Shown in pieces: positions 29,472 through 38,818 of a stretch of DNA of 64,000 bases; position 1 is the stretch's first letter; each line of letters begins with the position of its first letter. This DNA is from Pseudomonas syringae KCTC 12500. GTDB lineage: Bacteria; Pseudomonadota; Gammaproteobacteria; Pseudomonadales; Pseudomonadaceae. The translations under genes and the position numbers were made by a program. The DNA is taken from NCBI RefSeq assembly GCF_000507185.2, contig NZ_AYTM02000002.1, positions 1,325,501 to 1,389,500 of the forward strand, given 5' to 3'. The notes beneath the pieces are model-generated. The model did no database searches and was not told where the DNA came from. It saw only the letters and a list, made by a program, of their open reading frames with translations.

Positions 29472-31067
29472 TTGAAACTGCTATCGCTCCGCGCGTCGAT
29501 TGCCATTGCGCTGCTCAGCGCCGCCGCAACCGTTTCGGCCAAACCGCTGGTGGTCTGCACCGAGGCGAGCCCTGAAGGTTTCGATATCGTGCAGTACACG
29601 ACCGCCGTCACGGCAGATGCCTCGGCCGAAACCATTCTTGAACGCCTGGTAGCTTTCACCCCAGGCACCACTGATACCGTACCGGGCCTGGCTGAAAGCT
29701 GGGAGATCAGCCCCGACGGTCTGACGTACACTTTCAAACTGCGAAAGGGCGTCAAATTCCACACCACCGACTACTTCAAGCCCACCCGCGAAATGAATGC
29801 CGATGACGTGGTCTGGAGCTTCAAGCGCCAGTTGGACCCCAAGCATCCGTGGCACGCACTTTCGCTGGTCGGCTACCCCTATTTCGAAAGCATGGGCTTC
29901 CAGGACCTGCTCAAGGACGTCGAAAAAGTTGACGACTCCACCGTCAAGCTCACCCTTACGCATCCCGAGTCGCCATTCCTGCGTGATCTGGCGATGCCGT
30001 TCACCTCGATCTATTCCGCCGAATACGCCGACCAGTTGCTCAAGAGCAACAAGACCGCCGAGCTCAACAGCAAACCGATTGGCACCGGCCCGTTCATCCT
30101 GACTCGCTATGCCAAGGACGCCCAAGTCCGCTATAAAGCCAACCCGAATTACTGGAAAGGCAAAGTGCCGAGTGAAGCGCTGATCTTTGCCATCACTCTG
30201 GACAACAACACACGCCTGCAAAAGCTCAAGGCGAATGAATGTCAGGTTGCGCTTTACCCAAAACCTGACGATATTGCCAACATCAAGGCCGACCCCAATC
30301 TCAAGATCGCCGAGATGGAGTCCATGATGACCAGCTACTTGGCCATGAACACCTCGCACAAATACCTGAGCGATGTGCGCGTGCGGCAGGCGATCAATCT
30401 GGCCTTCGACAAGAAATCGTACATCAGGGCACTGTTTGGCGAAGGCAAGGCCACGGAGGGTGTCGGCCCGTATCCACCAACCATGATGGGTTACGACACC
30501 GACAGCAAGAGCCCTGCATACGATCCTGACAAGGCCCGTGCACTGCTCAAGGAAGCCGGCGTACCTGAGGGTCAGGTGTTCACCCTGTTTGCTCGAAATG
30601 GCGGCGCAGTGACCAACCCGAACCCGATGGTAGGCGCACAGATGCTTCAATCGGACATGGCCAAGGTCGGGATCAAGATAGACATTCGCATCATGGAATG
30701 GGGCGAAATGCTCAAGCGCGCCAAAAAAGGTGAACATGACATGGTGTTTGCAGGGTGGGCTGGCGACAATGGCGATCCGGATAACTTCCTGACCCCCAAC
30801 CTGAGCTGCGACGCGGCCAAAAATGGCGAGAATTATGCCCGCTGGTGCAACAAGGCGTTCGAGGACGCAATCACTCAAGCCCGGAAAATAACCGAACCAG
30901 AGAAACGTGCCGCCCTCTATAAGCAGGCTCAACAAGTGTTCAATCACGAACAGCCCTGGATCAGCCTGGCTTACCCGAAACTGTTCGTTGCAATGCGCAA
31001 AGATGTCGAAGGCTTTCAAATAAGCCCGCTGACCAATAACAACTTCACCACTACCAGGGTGAAGTAG
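29472..31067 (+). CDS. dppA4: Peptide-binding protein of the Dpp system (DppA4 position)
   Basis: A 531-residue SBP family 5 protein, more divergent than the other three copies. Signal peptide about residues 1-22 (LLSAAATVSA before KPLVVC). Landmarks: CTEASPEGFDIVQYTTAVTA, SWEISPDGLTYTFKLR, and AGWAGDNGDPDNFLTPNLSC, where Phe replaces the Trp of the others after PDN. The start is TTG 29472 with GGAGG six bases upstream. It immediately precedes dppB, as dppA4 does in P. aeruginosa. The divergence suggests a different peptide preference. A stem-loop follows. Confidence 0.88.
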   Translation: MKLLSLRASIAIALLSAAATVSAKPLVVCTEASPEGFDIVQYTTAVTADASAETILERLVAFTPGTTDTVPGLAESWEISPDGLTYTFKLRKGVKFHTTDYFKPTREMNADDVVWSFKRQLDPKHPWHALSLVGYPYFESMGFQDLLKDVEKVDDSTVKLTLTHPESPFLRDLAMPFTSIYSAEYADQLLKSNKTAELNSKPIGTGPFILTRYAKDAQVRYKANPNYWKGKVPSEALIFAITLDNNTRLQKLKANECQVALYPKPDDIANIKADPNLKIAEMESMMTSYLAMNTSHKYLSDVRVRQAINLAFDKKSYIRALFGEGKATEGVGPYPPTMMGYDTDSKSPAYDPDKARALLKEAGVPEGQVFTLFARNGGAVTNPNPMVGAQMLQSDMAKVGIKIDIRIMEWGEMLKRAKKGEHDMVFAGWAGDNGDPDNFLTPNLSCDAAKNGENYARWCNKAFEDAITQARKITEPEKRAALYKQAQQVFNHEQPWISLAYPKLFVAMRKDVEGFQISPLTNNNFTTTRVK

Positions 31068-31076
31068 AAAAATAAT

Positions 31077-31106
31077 CCGGCGAGCTCATAACCCGAGACT
31101 CGCCGG
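31077..31106 (+). other. Stem-loop between dppA4 and dppB
   Basis: CCGGCGAG (31077-31084) pairs with CTCGCCGG (31099-31106). There is no T-tract, so it probably tunes read-through into the permease genes. Confidence 0.7.
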
Positions 31107-31141
31107 AGCACGCCTAACCGGCTGATGAGGTACACACCAAG

Positions 31142-32152
31142 ATGTTTAGTTTTATCGCCCGCCGAGTGGGGTTGCTGATACCCACTTTCTTCGGCATCAC
31201 CTTATTGACCTTCGCCCTGATTCGTCTGATTCCGGGCGACCCGGTCGAAGTCATGATGGGTGAGCGCCGTGTCGATCCGGAAATGCACGCTCAGGCCATG
31301 GAACGTCTGGGTCTGAACAAACCCCTCTACGCCCAGTACATCGATTACATCGGCAAGCTCGCCCAGGGCGACCTCGGTGAATCATTGCGTACGCGCACCA
31401 GTGTCTGGTCCGAATTCACTTCGCTGTTCCCGGCAACCCTGGAGTTGTCGCTGGCGGCGCTGATTTTCGCGGGTATTCTCGGCCTGCTGGCCGGGGTGAT
31501 CGCCGCCCTCAAGCGAGGGTCCCTGTTCGACCATGGGGTCATGGGGATTTCCCTCGCCGGTTATTCCATGCCGATCTTCTGGTGGGGCCTGATCCTCATC
31601 ATGTTCTTCTCGGTAACGCTGGGCTGGACCCCGGTTTCCGGGCGGATCGACCTGCTGTACGACATTCCGCCAGTCACCGGCTTCATGCTGATCGACACGC
31701 TGCTCAGTGACGAACAGGGTTCGTTCCTCGATGCCCTGCACCACATGATTCTGCCGGCCATCGTGCTGGGCACCATCCCGCTGGCGGTGATCGCCCGGAT
31801 GACCCGCTCGTCGATGCTCGAAGTGCTGCGTGAAGACTACGTGCGTACCGCTCGTGCCAAAGGCCTGTCGCCTGCCCGTGTGGTCTTCGTTCACGGCCTG
31901 CGCAACGCGCTGATTCCGGTACTGACCGTGTTCGGTCTGCAAATCGGTACGCTGCTGGCCGGTGCGGTACTGACCGAAACGATCTTCTCCTGGCCGGGTA
32001 TCGGCAAGTGGTTGATCGAGGCCATTGGCGCCCGGGACTACCCGGTCGTGCAAAACGGCATTCTGCTGATCGCCTGTCTGGTGATCCTGGTCAATTTCGT
32101 GGTGGATATCCTCTACGGCTTTGCCAACCCACGCATTCGTCACCAGCGCTGA
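31142..32152 (+). CDS. dppB: Dipeptide ABC transporter permease DppB
   Basis: A 336-residue inner-membrane permease forming the channel with DppC. Six hydrophobic segments are visible, beginning with VGLLIPTFFGITLLTFALIR. The DppB-type N-terminal motif IRLIPGDPVEVMMGER is present, and the ATPase-coupling EAA loop appears as DYVRTARAKGLSPARVVFVH near residue 235. It begins the permease/ATPase half of the operon; dppC follows after 10 bases. Confidence 0.95.
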   Translation: MFSFIARRVGLLIPTFFGITLLTFALIRLIPGDPVEVMMGERRVDPEMHAQAMERLGLNKPLYAQYIDYIGKLAQGDLGESLRTRTSVWSEFTSLFPATLELSLAALIFAGILGLLAGVIAALKRGSLFDHGVMGISLAGYSMPIFWWGLILIMFFSVTLGWTPVSGRIDLLYDIPPVTGFMLIDTLLSDEQGSFLDALHHMILPAIVLGTIPLAVIARMTRSSMLEVLREDYVRTARAKGLSPARVVFVHGLRNALIPVLTVFGLQIGTLLAGAVLTETIFSWPGIGKWLIEAIGARDYPVVQNGILLIACLVILVNFVVDILYGFANPRIRHQR

Positions 32153-32162
32153 GATCATCGAT

Positions 32163-33074
32163 ATGAGCACCCCTACTCCTGCGGTAGCAGTCGATCAAAG
32201 CCTGCTTTACCCATCCCCGTACAAAGAATTCTGGCAAGCCTTCTCGAAAAACAAAGGCGCGGTTGCCGGTCTGATGTTCATGACCCTGATCGTGTTCTGC
32301 GCCCTGTTCGCGCCGTGGGCTGCCCCCCATGACCCGAGCGAGCAATACCGCGACTTCCTGCTGACGCCGCCGGTGTGGCTCGAAGGCGGTCAATGGCAAT
32401 TCATCCTCGGCACCGACGAACTGGGCCGCGACCTGCTGTCACGCCTGATCCAGGGTTCGCGCCTGTCGCTGCTGATCGGTCTGGCATCGGTGGTCATGTC
32501 GCTGATCCCCGGCATTCTGCTGGGTCTGCTGGCGGGCTTCTTCCCTCGCGTGCTCGGCCCTTCGGTCATGCGCCTGATGGACATCATGCTGGCCCTGCCC
32601 TCGCTGCTGCTGGCTGTGGCCATCGTGGCGATTCTCGGCCCTGGCCTGATCAACACCGTGATCGCCATCGCCATCGTGTCGCTGCCTTCTTATGTTCGTC
32701 TGACCCGCGCTGCGGTAATGGGCGAGCTGAACCGCGACTACGTGACGGCTGCCCGTCTGGCCGGTGCCACCCTGCCGCGCCTGATGTTCATCACCGTGCT
32801 GCCCAACTGCATGGCACCGCTGATCGTTCAGGCCACCCTGAGCTTCTCGTCGGCGATTCTCGACGCCGCTGCGCTGGGCTTCCTGGGTCTGGGCGTACAG
32901 CCACCGACGCCTGAGTGGGGCACCATGCTCGCCTCAGCGCGCGACTACATCGAACGTGCCTGGTGGGTCGTGAGCCTGCCCGGTCTGACCATTTTGCTCA
33001 GCGTGCTGGCAATCAACCTGATGGGCGACGGTCTGCGCGATGCGCTGGACCCGAAACTCAAGAACGCCGCCTGA
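32163..33074 (+). CDS. dppC: Dipeptide ABC transporter permease DppC
   Basis: A 303-residue inner-membrane permease. After a polar N-terminal tail with [20 protein letters not shown] come the periplasmic loop ([20 protein letters not shown], a DppC/OppC hallmark), further membrane segments and the EAA coupling loop [20 protein letters not shown] near residue 200. ATG 32163 gives the normal length and lies 10 bases after the dppB stop; the upstream in-frame start at 32121 would overlap dppB. It partners DppB. Confidence 0.94.
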   Translation: MSTPTPAVAVDQSLLYPSPYKEFWQAFSKNKGAVAGLMFMTLIVFCALFAPWAAPHDPSEQYRDFLLTPPVWLEGGQWQFILGTDELGRDLLSRLIQGSRLSLLIGLASVVMSLIPGILLGLLAGFFPRVLGPSVMRLMDIMLALPSLLLAVAIVAILGPGLINTVIAIAIVSLPSYVRLTRAAVMGELNRDYVTAARLAGATLPRLMFITVLPNCMAPLIVQATLSFSSAILDAAALGFLGLGVQPPTPEWGTMLASARDYIERAWWVVSLPGLTILLSVLAINLMGDGLRDALDPKLKNAA

Positions 33075-33084
33075 GGAGATTCGC

Positions 33085-34053
33085 ATGTCACTTCTTGAAA
33101 TCAAGAATCTCAACGTCCGCTTCGGCGACACCAAGGCCGTACCTGTTGTGGACGGCCTGTCCCTGAGCGTAGACCGGGGTGAAGTACTGGCCATCGTCGG
33201 CGAATCGGGTTCCGGTAAATCGGTGACCATGATGGCGCTGATGGGGCTGATCGATTCCCCCGGCATCATCACCGCCGACGCACTCAATTTCGACGGCAAC
33301 GACCTGCTCAAGCTCAACTCGCGGCAGCGTCGACGCATCATCGGCAAAGACCTGGCGATGGTCTTTCAGGACCCGATGACCGCTCTGAACCCCAGCTACA
33401 CCGTGGGTTTCCAGATCGAGGAAGTGCTGCGCCAGCACCTGAACATGTCGGGCAAGGCCGCACGCCAGCGTGCACTGGAACTGCTGGAAAAGGTCGAGAT
33501 CCCTGGCGCCGCCGCGCGCCTGAATGCTTACCCGCACCAACTGTCCGGTGGCATGAGCCAGCGTGTGGCGATTGCCATGGCGATTGCCGGAGAACCAAAA
33601 CTGCTGATCGCCGACGAACCGACCACCGCCCTGGACGTGACCATTCAGGCGCAGATCATGGAGCTGCTGCTGAGCCTGCAAAAAGAGCAGGACATGGCAC
33701 TGGTGCTGATCACTCACGACCTGGCTGTGGTGGCGGAAACCGCCCAGCGTGTCTGCGTGATGTACGCCGGTCAGGCTGTCGAAGTCGGCCAGGTGCCGGG
33801 GCTGTTCGATGTTCCTGCCCACCCGTACAGCGAAGCCTTGCTGGCCGCCATTCCCGAGCACAGCATGGGCGCCGAGCGCCTCGCCACGCTGCCGGGCATG
33901 GTCCCGGGCCGCTATGACCGTCCACAGGGTTGCCTGCTGTCACCGCGCTGCCCGTACGTGCGCGACAACTGCCGAACCGAACGCCCTGCCCTTGATCCCA
34001 AGGCGCACAGCCTGGCACGCTGCTTCTATCCCTTGAATCAGGAGGTGGCGTAA
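33085..34053 (+). CDS. dppD: Dipeptide ABC transporter ATPase DppD
   Basis: A 322-residue cytoplasmic ATPase. Walker A is [11 protein letters not shown] near residue 38, the signature [16 protein letters not shown] near 155, and Walker [15 protein letters not shown]. The C-terminal oligopeptide-transporter extension includes the Cys-containing [15 protein letters not shown] motif, which in DppD-type subunits binds an iron-sulfur cluster. ATG 33085 has TGAGGAG upstream and follows dppC by 10 bases. It overlaps dppF by one base. It forms a heterodimeric motor with DppF. Confidence 0.95.
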   Translation: MSLLEIKNLNVRFGDTKAVPVVDGLSLSVDRGEVLAIVGESGSGKSVTMMALMGLIDSPGIITADALNFDGNDLLKLNSRQRRRIIGKDLAMVFQDPMTALNPSYTVGFQIEEVLRQHLNMSGKAARQRALELLEKVEIPGAAARLNAYPHQLSGGMSQRVAIAMAIAGEPKLLIADEPTTALDVTIQAQIMELLLSLQKEQDMALVLITHDLAVVAETAQRVCVMYAGQAVEVGQVPGLFDVPAHPYSEALLAAIPEHSMGAERLATLPGMVPGRYDRPQGCLLSPRCPYVRDNCRTERPALDPKAHSLARCFYPLNQEVA

Positions 34054-35027
34054 TGAGCGTCGTACTGACCGCCCGCGACCTTACCCGTCACTACGAAGTC
34101 TCCCGCGGCCTGTTCAAGGGCACGGCGCTGGTGCGTGCGCTTAATGGCGTGTCCTTCGAACTGGAAGCCGGCAAGACCCTGGCTGTAGTCGGCGAGTCCG
34201 GCTGTGGCAAATCGACACTGGCACGCGCGCTGACGCTGATCGAAGAGCCTTCATCCGGCTCGCTGAAAATCGCCGGCCAGGAAGTTGCCGGGGCCAGCAA
34301 GGCCGAGCGCAAGCAGTTGCGCAAGGACGTGCAAATGGTCTTCCAGAGCCCTTATGCATCGCTCAACCCAAGGCAGAAAGTCGGGGATCAGCTCGGCGAG
34401 CCGCTGCTGATCAACACCAACCTGTCAGCCGCCGAGCGCCGCGAGAAAGTGCAGGCAATGATGGCCCAGGTCGGTTTGCGCCCTGAGCACTATCAGCGCT
34501 ACCCGCACATGTTCTCCGGCGGTCAGCGTCAGCGTATCGCGCTGGCACGGGCGATGATGCTGCAACCCAAGGTGCTGGTAGCGGACGAGCCGACTTCAGC
34601 GCTGGACGTGTCGATTCAGGCGCAGGTACTGAACCTGTTCATGGACCTGCAGCAGGAATTCAACACCGCCTATGTGTTCATCTCCCACAACCTGTCGGTG
34701 GTGCGTCATGTCGCCGATACGGTATTGGTGATGTACCTGGGCCGGCCTGCGGAAATGGGTCCCAAGGAAGAGATCTACAACCGTCCGCTGCACCCGTACA
34801 CCCAGGCGCTGCTGTCGGCGACCCCGACCATCCACCCGGACCCGCTCAAGCCGAAGATCAAGATCGTCGGCGAGCTGCCCAACCCGCTCAACCCGCCAAG
34901 CGGCTGCGCTTTCCACAAGCGCTGCCCGTATGCGACCGAGCGTTGTGCAGCCGAAGTGCCAGAGCTGCGCCTGGTGGATAACCGCCAGGTGGCTTGCCAT
35001 TACGCCGAGCAATTTGTAGCGGCGTAG
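34053..35027 (+). CDS. dppF: Dipeptide ABC transporter ATPase DppF
   Basis: A 324-residue cytoplasmic ATPase, partner of DppD. Walker A is GESGCGKSTLARAL near residue 50, the signature FSGGQRQRIALARAMM, and Walker B VLVADEPTSALDVS. The C-terminal Cys motif is GCAFHKRCPYATERC. The ATG shares its A with the dppD stop (TAATG at 34051), so the genes are translationally coupled; AGGAGG lies just upstream. The stop codon lies in a heptamer repeat, and a REP unit follows, ending the operon. Confidence 0.95.
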   Translation: MSVVLTARDLTRHYEVSRGLFKGTALVRALNGVSFELEAGKTLAVVGESGCGKSTLARALTLIEEPSSGSLKIAGQEVAGASKAERKQLRKDVQMVFQSPYASLNPRQKVGDQLGEPLLINTNLSAAERREKVQAMMAQVGLRPEHYQRYPHMFSGGQRQRIALARAMMLQPKVLVADEPTSALDVSIQAQVLNLFMDLQQEFNTAYVFISHNLSVVRHVADTVLVMYLGRPAEMGPKEEIYNRPLHPYTQALLSATPTIHPDPLKPKIKIVGELPNPLNPPSGCAFHKRCPYATERCAAEVPELRLVDNRQVACHYAEQFVAA

Positions 35028-35048
35028 CTACAAGCTACAAGCTACAAG
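35026..35048. repeat. Heptamer tandem repeat at the end of dppF
   Basis: AGCTACA repeated three times (35026-35046), starting inside the dppF stop codon and running up to a REP unit. Confidence 0.7.
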
Positions 35049-35049
35049 A

Positions 35050-35104
35050 CTATCGTGCCCATGCTCCAGCGTGGGCACGCAGTTCTGGACGCTCTGCGTC
35101 CGAT
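35050..35104. repeat. REP unit, inverted orientation
   Basis: CTATCGTGCCCATGCTCCAG, then CGTGGGCACGC and GGACGCTCTGCGTCCGATC. It is the reverse complement layout of the 15062 unit and lies between convergent dppF and the reductase gene. Confidence 0.72.
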
Positions 35105-35113
35105 CTTCGCTAG

Positions 35114-37654
35114 TCAATACACGTCCCGCCGATACCGCCCTTCCTCGATCAGTTCGCTGACTGCCTGCTCGCCCAGCACCTCGTTCAACACCTGATCCAC
35201 GCCCGCCGCCATACCCAGCAAGCTCCCACAGATGTAAATCGCTGCCCCCTCATCGAGCCACACACGCAGTTCATCGGCCGCTTCGCGCAAGCGATCCTGC
35301 ACGTAGATTTTTTCTGCCTGATCGCGGGAAAAGGCCAGGTCCAGGCGCGTCAGATGACCAGCCTGCAGCCAGCCCTGCAATTCGGCGCTGCAATGGAAGT
35401 CATGCGCCCGGTTACGTTCGCCGAACAACAACCAGTTGCGCACCTGCCCTTGAGCGATACGCGCCTTGAGCAGGCTGCGCAAACCGGCCAGCCCGGTGCC
35501 ATTGCCCAGCAGGATCAATGGCACCGGCTCGGCAGGCAGATGAAAGCTGCTGTTGCGGCGCACACGCAGGCTGACGGCACCGCCAACGGCACAATGCTCG
35601 GTAAGCCATCCCGAGCCCAGCCCCAGGCTGCCGTCGGCATGCACTTCCTGACGCACGATAAGCTGCAGGCAGCCGTCCTGCGCAATTGAGGCAATCGAAT
35701 ATTCGCGTACAGAGACTGGCACCAGCGCATCGATCAACGCCTGCGCATGCAGCCCCACCAGATGCGAACGGCTGTGCGGTAACTGGCAGCTTTCCAAGGC
35801 CTGCGCGAGCGGCTCCTGCAAGCCATCCACGCTTACCCATGCGCCCGGATCGACACCCAGCCCGGCCAGAAACGGCTCGATGACCCGCAGCGTGTGGCGC
35901 GGCATCACCTCGACCAGATCCCCCGCCTGCCAGTGCGCAGAGGTTGGCGGCGTCAGGTCCAGCAGGTAAACCTTCGAACCACTGCTGCCAGCGTTCAATA
36001 GCACGCGCCGGGCCAGTGTCCAGTTATCGAAAACCGGTGTCTGCCAGTGTGCCGCTGGCACGCAACCGGTCAACTGCACCAATTGCTGTTGCCAGTGTTG
36101 CAGGGCTGCCGGATCGGCGCTGTCTACTTCAACAGGCGGGAACAGGCTGCGCCCGCCCCGCTCGGTCAACCAGCCGTGCAAACGATGGGCAAAGCCGCAG
36201 AAATGTGGGTACTGCCGGTCGCCTAGCGCCAGAACAGCATAATTGAGCTGGTCCAGTGAAAGCGGGCGACCCAGCAGCTTGCGCTCGAAACGTCGGGCAC
36301 TGTCTGGGGCCTCTCCGTCACCAAAGGTACTGACGACGAACAAGGCATTGCGGCTTCGGCATAACTCGTCTTCGCTCAGATCGCCCAGCCGCTTCACGCG
36401 CACCGACAATCCTGAGGCCTGCAACTGGCCAGCGGTCTGCCAGGCCAATTGTTCCGCGAAGCCGCTTTGACTGGCGAAACAGACCAGCCAGGATGCGTCA
36501 TCGTCGTGGTCATCACCCTGAACCTCGCCGCGTGCACGCTCGATATCACGCTTCTTGCGGCGTCGATCCAGGTACAGCAACCAGCCGGTAATGAAGAACA
36601 GCGGCATCAGCAACGATGCGCCGGTCATGATGACTCGACCGACGAGCCCGAAGTAGCTGCCGACGTGCAGCGCGTAATTGCTGGCCAGCAGTTGCGCACC
36701 GAAACTGCGTTCGGCATAGCGTACGACCGAGCTGACCTGACCATTGGCCGGATCAAGAGTGATGGTGTTCAGCGCACGCGGGTGCGGAGAATCCTTGAGC
36801 AGGTAAAACACGGTGGCAGGTTGACCGCCCGCAGCAGGCAGGCGCAGGTTATAAGCCAGCAAGTCCGGCCCTGCAGCCTTCTGGATACTGTCCCAGACCG
36901 CCACATAATCGACCGCCAACGGTAATCTTCCCGCAGCCTTGGCTGGCGCAGCGACGCCTTCCTCGAGCGGCGAATTCCCGATCAGTTTATTCAGGCCGTT
37001 GCTCACCCAGTCATACGACCAGGTGAGTCCCGTTAGGGCGAACAGCAGGTAGAACAACAGGCACCAGGTGCCGAAGATCGAATGCAGGTCCCAGTTGAAA
37101 CTGCGGCCTTTCTTCGCCCAGTCAACGGTCAGCCAGACCCGCCAGTTCCGCGCTGCGCGAGGCCAGCGCAGGTAAAGCCCGGACAGGCAAAAGAACACCA
37201 GAATCAGCGTACACGCCGCCGTAACCTGCTTGCCCGCCTCGCCCATGGCCAGATAACGGTGCAGCTTCAGGACAAAGTCGAAAAACCCCTCCCCTACCGC
37301 ATTGCCTTTCAGCTCACCCGTGTAGGGGTCGAAATTGCGTTTGGGTCCTCGACGCTCACCCGCTTTGGGCGTGAAAAATACCTGGGCAGCACGATTGCCG
37401 GTGGTTTCGACACGCAGGATAGCGACCGTCAGGCCGGTCGCGGCCTCCAGCCTGCGCACCAGTTCAACAGGTGGCAGCGTGGCACCGCGCGGCTCGACCA
37501 ACAGCACATCCGGATTCAGCACGTCGAGAGTTTCGTCCTCGAACGAATACAGCGCACCGGTCATCCCCATGAGGGTCAACACCAGACCTGCCGTGATCCC
37601 GAAGAACCAGTGCAACTGAAACAGGACTTTCTTCAGCACGCTCGCCACTCTCAC
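35114..37654 (-). CDS. PepSY-TM / flavodoxin / CysJ-like fused membrane reductase
   Basis: An 846-residue inner-membrane flavoprotein. Residues about 1-375 are a PepSY-associated transmembrane region (first helix near 12-34, last near 340-365). A flavodoxin domain (about 388-530) with [13 protein letters not shown] and [13 protein letters not shown] would bind FMN. Next is a CysJ/cytochrome P450 reductase-like FAD domain with REYSIASI near 650, then an NAD(P)H domain with [13 protein letters not shown] and the terminal GRYRRDVY typical of sulfite reductase flavoproteins. Electrons would flow from NADPH through FAD and FMN across the membrane. In this family the probable target is a ferric-siderophore or other periplasmic acceptor; no Fur box or siderophore gene adjoins, so the substrate is uncertain. 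Confidence 0.83.
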   Translation of the reverse strand: MRVASVLKKVLFQLHWFFGITAGLVLTLMGMTGALYSFEDETLDVLNPDVLLVEPRGATLPPVELVRRLEAATGLTVAILRVETTGNRAAQVFFTPKAGERRGPKRNFDPYTGELKGNAVGEGFFDFVLKLHRYLAMGEAGKQVTAACTLILVFFCLSGLYLRWPRAARNWRVWLTVDWAKKGRSFNWDLHSIFGTWCLLFYLLFALTGLTWSYDWVSNGLNKLIGNSPLEEGVAAPAKAAGRLPLAVDYVAVWDSIQKAAGPDLLAYNLRLPAAGGQPATVFYLLKDSPHPRALNTITLDPANGQVSSVVRYAERSFGAQLLASNYALHVGSYFGLVGRVIMTGASLLMPLFFITGWLLYLDRRRKKRDIERARGEVQGDDHDDDASWLVCFASQSGFAEQLAWQTAGQLQASGLSVRVKRLGDLSEDELCRSRNALFVVSTFGDGEAPDSARRFERKLLGRPLSLDQLNYAVLALGDRQYPHFCGFAHRLHGWLTERGGRSLFPPVEVDSADPAALQHWQQQLVQLTGCVPAAHWQTPVFDNWTLARRVLLNAGSSGSKVYLLDLTPPTSAHWQAGDLVEVMPRHTLRVIEPFLAGLGVDPGAWVSVDGLQEPLAQALESCQLPHSRSHLVGLHAQALIDALVPVSVREYSIASIAQDGCLQLIVRQEVHADGSLGLGSGWLTEHCAVGGAVSLRVRRNSSFHLPAEPVPLILLGNGTGLAGLRSLLKARIAQGQVRNWLLFGERNRAHDFHCSAELQGWLQAGHLTRLDLAFSRDQAEKIYVQDRLREAADELRVWLDEGAAIYICGSLLGMAAGVDQVLNEVLGEQAVSELIEEGRYRRDVY

Positions 37655-37725
37655 TCATATTTCGCGGCGCAATTAATGCACTGACGGCCATGACCTGTCT
37701 ATCTGTAACGTGTCTTTTGCCCCAA

Positions 37726-37757
37726 ACCAAAACCCCGCCAGGCATGGCAGGCGGGAT
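37726..37757 (-). terminator. Terminator after the xaxAB genes
   Basis: CCCGCC (37734-37739) pairs with GGCGGG (37750-37755). Read leftward the stem is followed by GTTTTGGTTT. It closes the leftward toxin genes 15 bases past xaxB. Confidence 0.72.
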
Positions 37758-37769
37758 GATGCCGGCTGA

Positions 37770-38783
37770 TCAACTGCGCCAGCTTCTGCGCAAATCGATC
37801 AGATAGTTGTTTAGCGCATCCGCCTGACGGCTGAAGTGCTCGACTCGCTTCTCGATCACTGCGGTTTCAGGCAGGCGGCTGCTGGCCAGGACACGTTTCA
37901 ACGCTTCGAGCAATTTACTCATCTCGCGAACGTAGTCGGTCTTGCAGACCTCGACCGAGGCGAGCCCCGAGAGCTGGCCGCGTTTGCTCACTTCGGTTTC
38001 CAGCGCTGCGCGAGTCGCGTCAGTCGTTTCCTGCAGTCTTGTCATCTGCGTCTGAAGTCGTTCCCTCAGAGCGATCAGATGATCATAGTCGACGGCCGCG
38101 TCCAGCAGATCCAGAATATTGGAAACACCGGCGATACCCGCTTTAACGGAGCCGATCAACGGATTCAGGGGATCGACATCCGCCAGCCTCTCCAGAGAAG
38201 CAACCAGCGGCTTCAACTTGTCGAAAAAGCTGAGGCTTTCGACATCTCTAATGAGATCGTTGACCGCTGCGGCCTGCCGTATAACTTCCGTCAGACGCGC
38301 ATGCTCAGTTTCCAGCCTGGCCTCCAGTACAGCGATTTCCTGCTCAAGGGCAGGCGTCAGGTGCTCTACGCCATCGACCCGCACAGCCTCCAGATTGATG
38401 AGCGCCCTGTCCAGCGCTTTGGCCTGGCTGCTCAAAGAGGCCTCCCTTGTATCCAGCAGCAGGCTGATCTCCTCGTTGAAGTCAGCAATTGCAGCGCTGC
38501 TTTTAGCGTCTTCAGGATCACCTCTCAACTTCTGGACAGCCTCAAGAAAAGGCAGCATCTCTTCGCTGTTGTACATATGCGGAACAAGCGTCAGTGTATC
38601 CAGTGCTTCCTTGTCGACATGACCGACCTCACTGAGCAGGCTGTGCAAGGCCTCGTTCATGACCGGTAAATAAATATCACCCAGCCTATCGGCCTCGCGC
38701 TTGAGTTTTTCACGACTGGCAATAATGATTTCCATATCAGGTGTGGGCAGTTGAGCGGGCGTAGCAAGTACATGAACATTCAT
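37770..38783 (-). CDS. xaxB: Alpha-xenorhabdolysin-family binary toxin subunit B (XaxB-like)
   Basis: A 337-residue, almost entirely helical protein resembling subunit B of the XaxAB/YaxAB two-component alpha-pore-forming cytotoxins. Long heptad-patterned helices flank a moderately hydrophobic hairpin near residues 190-240 (SFFDKLKPLVASLERL, PLIGSVKAGIAGVSNILDLL). In the family, B activates and positions A in the membrane pore. There is no signal peptide, as usual for the family. ATG 38783 has AAAGAG nine bases upstream and gives typical size; GTG 38822 overlapping the xaxA stop (GTGA) is the alternative. It follows xaxA by 35 bases, then a terminator. Confidence 0.8.
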   Translation of the reverse strand: MNVHVLATPAQLPTPDMEIIIASREKLKREADRLGDIYLPVMNEALHSLLSEVGHVDKEALDTLTLVPHMYNSEEMLPFLEAVQKLRGDPEDAKSSAAIADFNEEISLLLDTREASLSSQAKALDRALINLEAVRVDGVEHLTPALEQEIAVLEARLETEHARLTEVIRQAAAVNDLIRDVESLSFFDKLKPLVASLERLADVDPLNPLIGSVKAGIAGVSNILDLLDAAVDYDHLIALRERLQTQMTRLQETTDATRAALETEVSKRGQLSGLASVEVCKTDYVREMSKLLEALKRVLASSRLPETAVIEKRVEHFSRQADALNNYLIDLRRSWRS

Positions 38784-38818
38784 AACAGCATTCTCTTTAA
38801 CGTTAAGGTGGGCAACAC

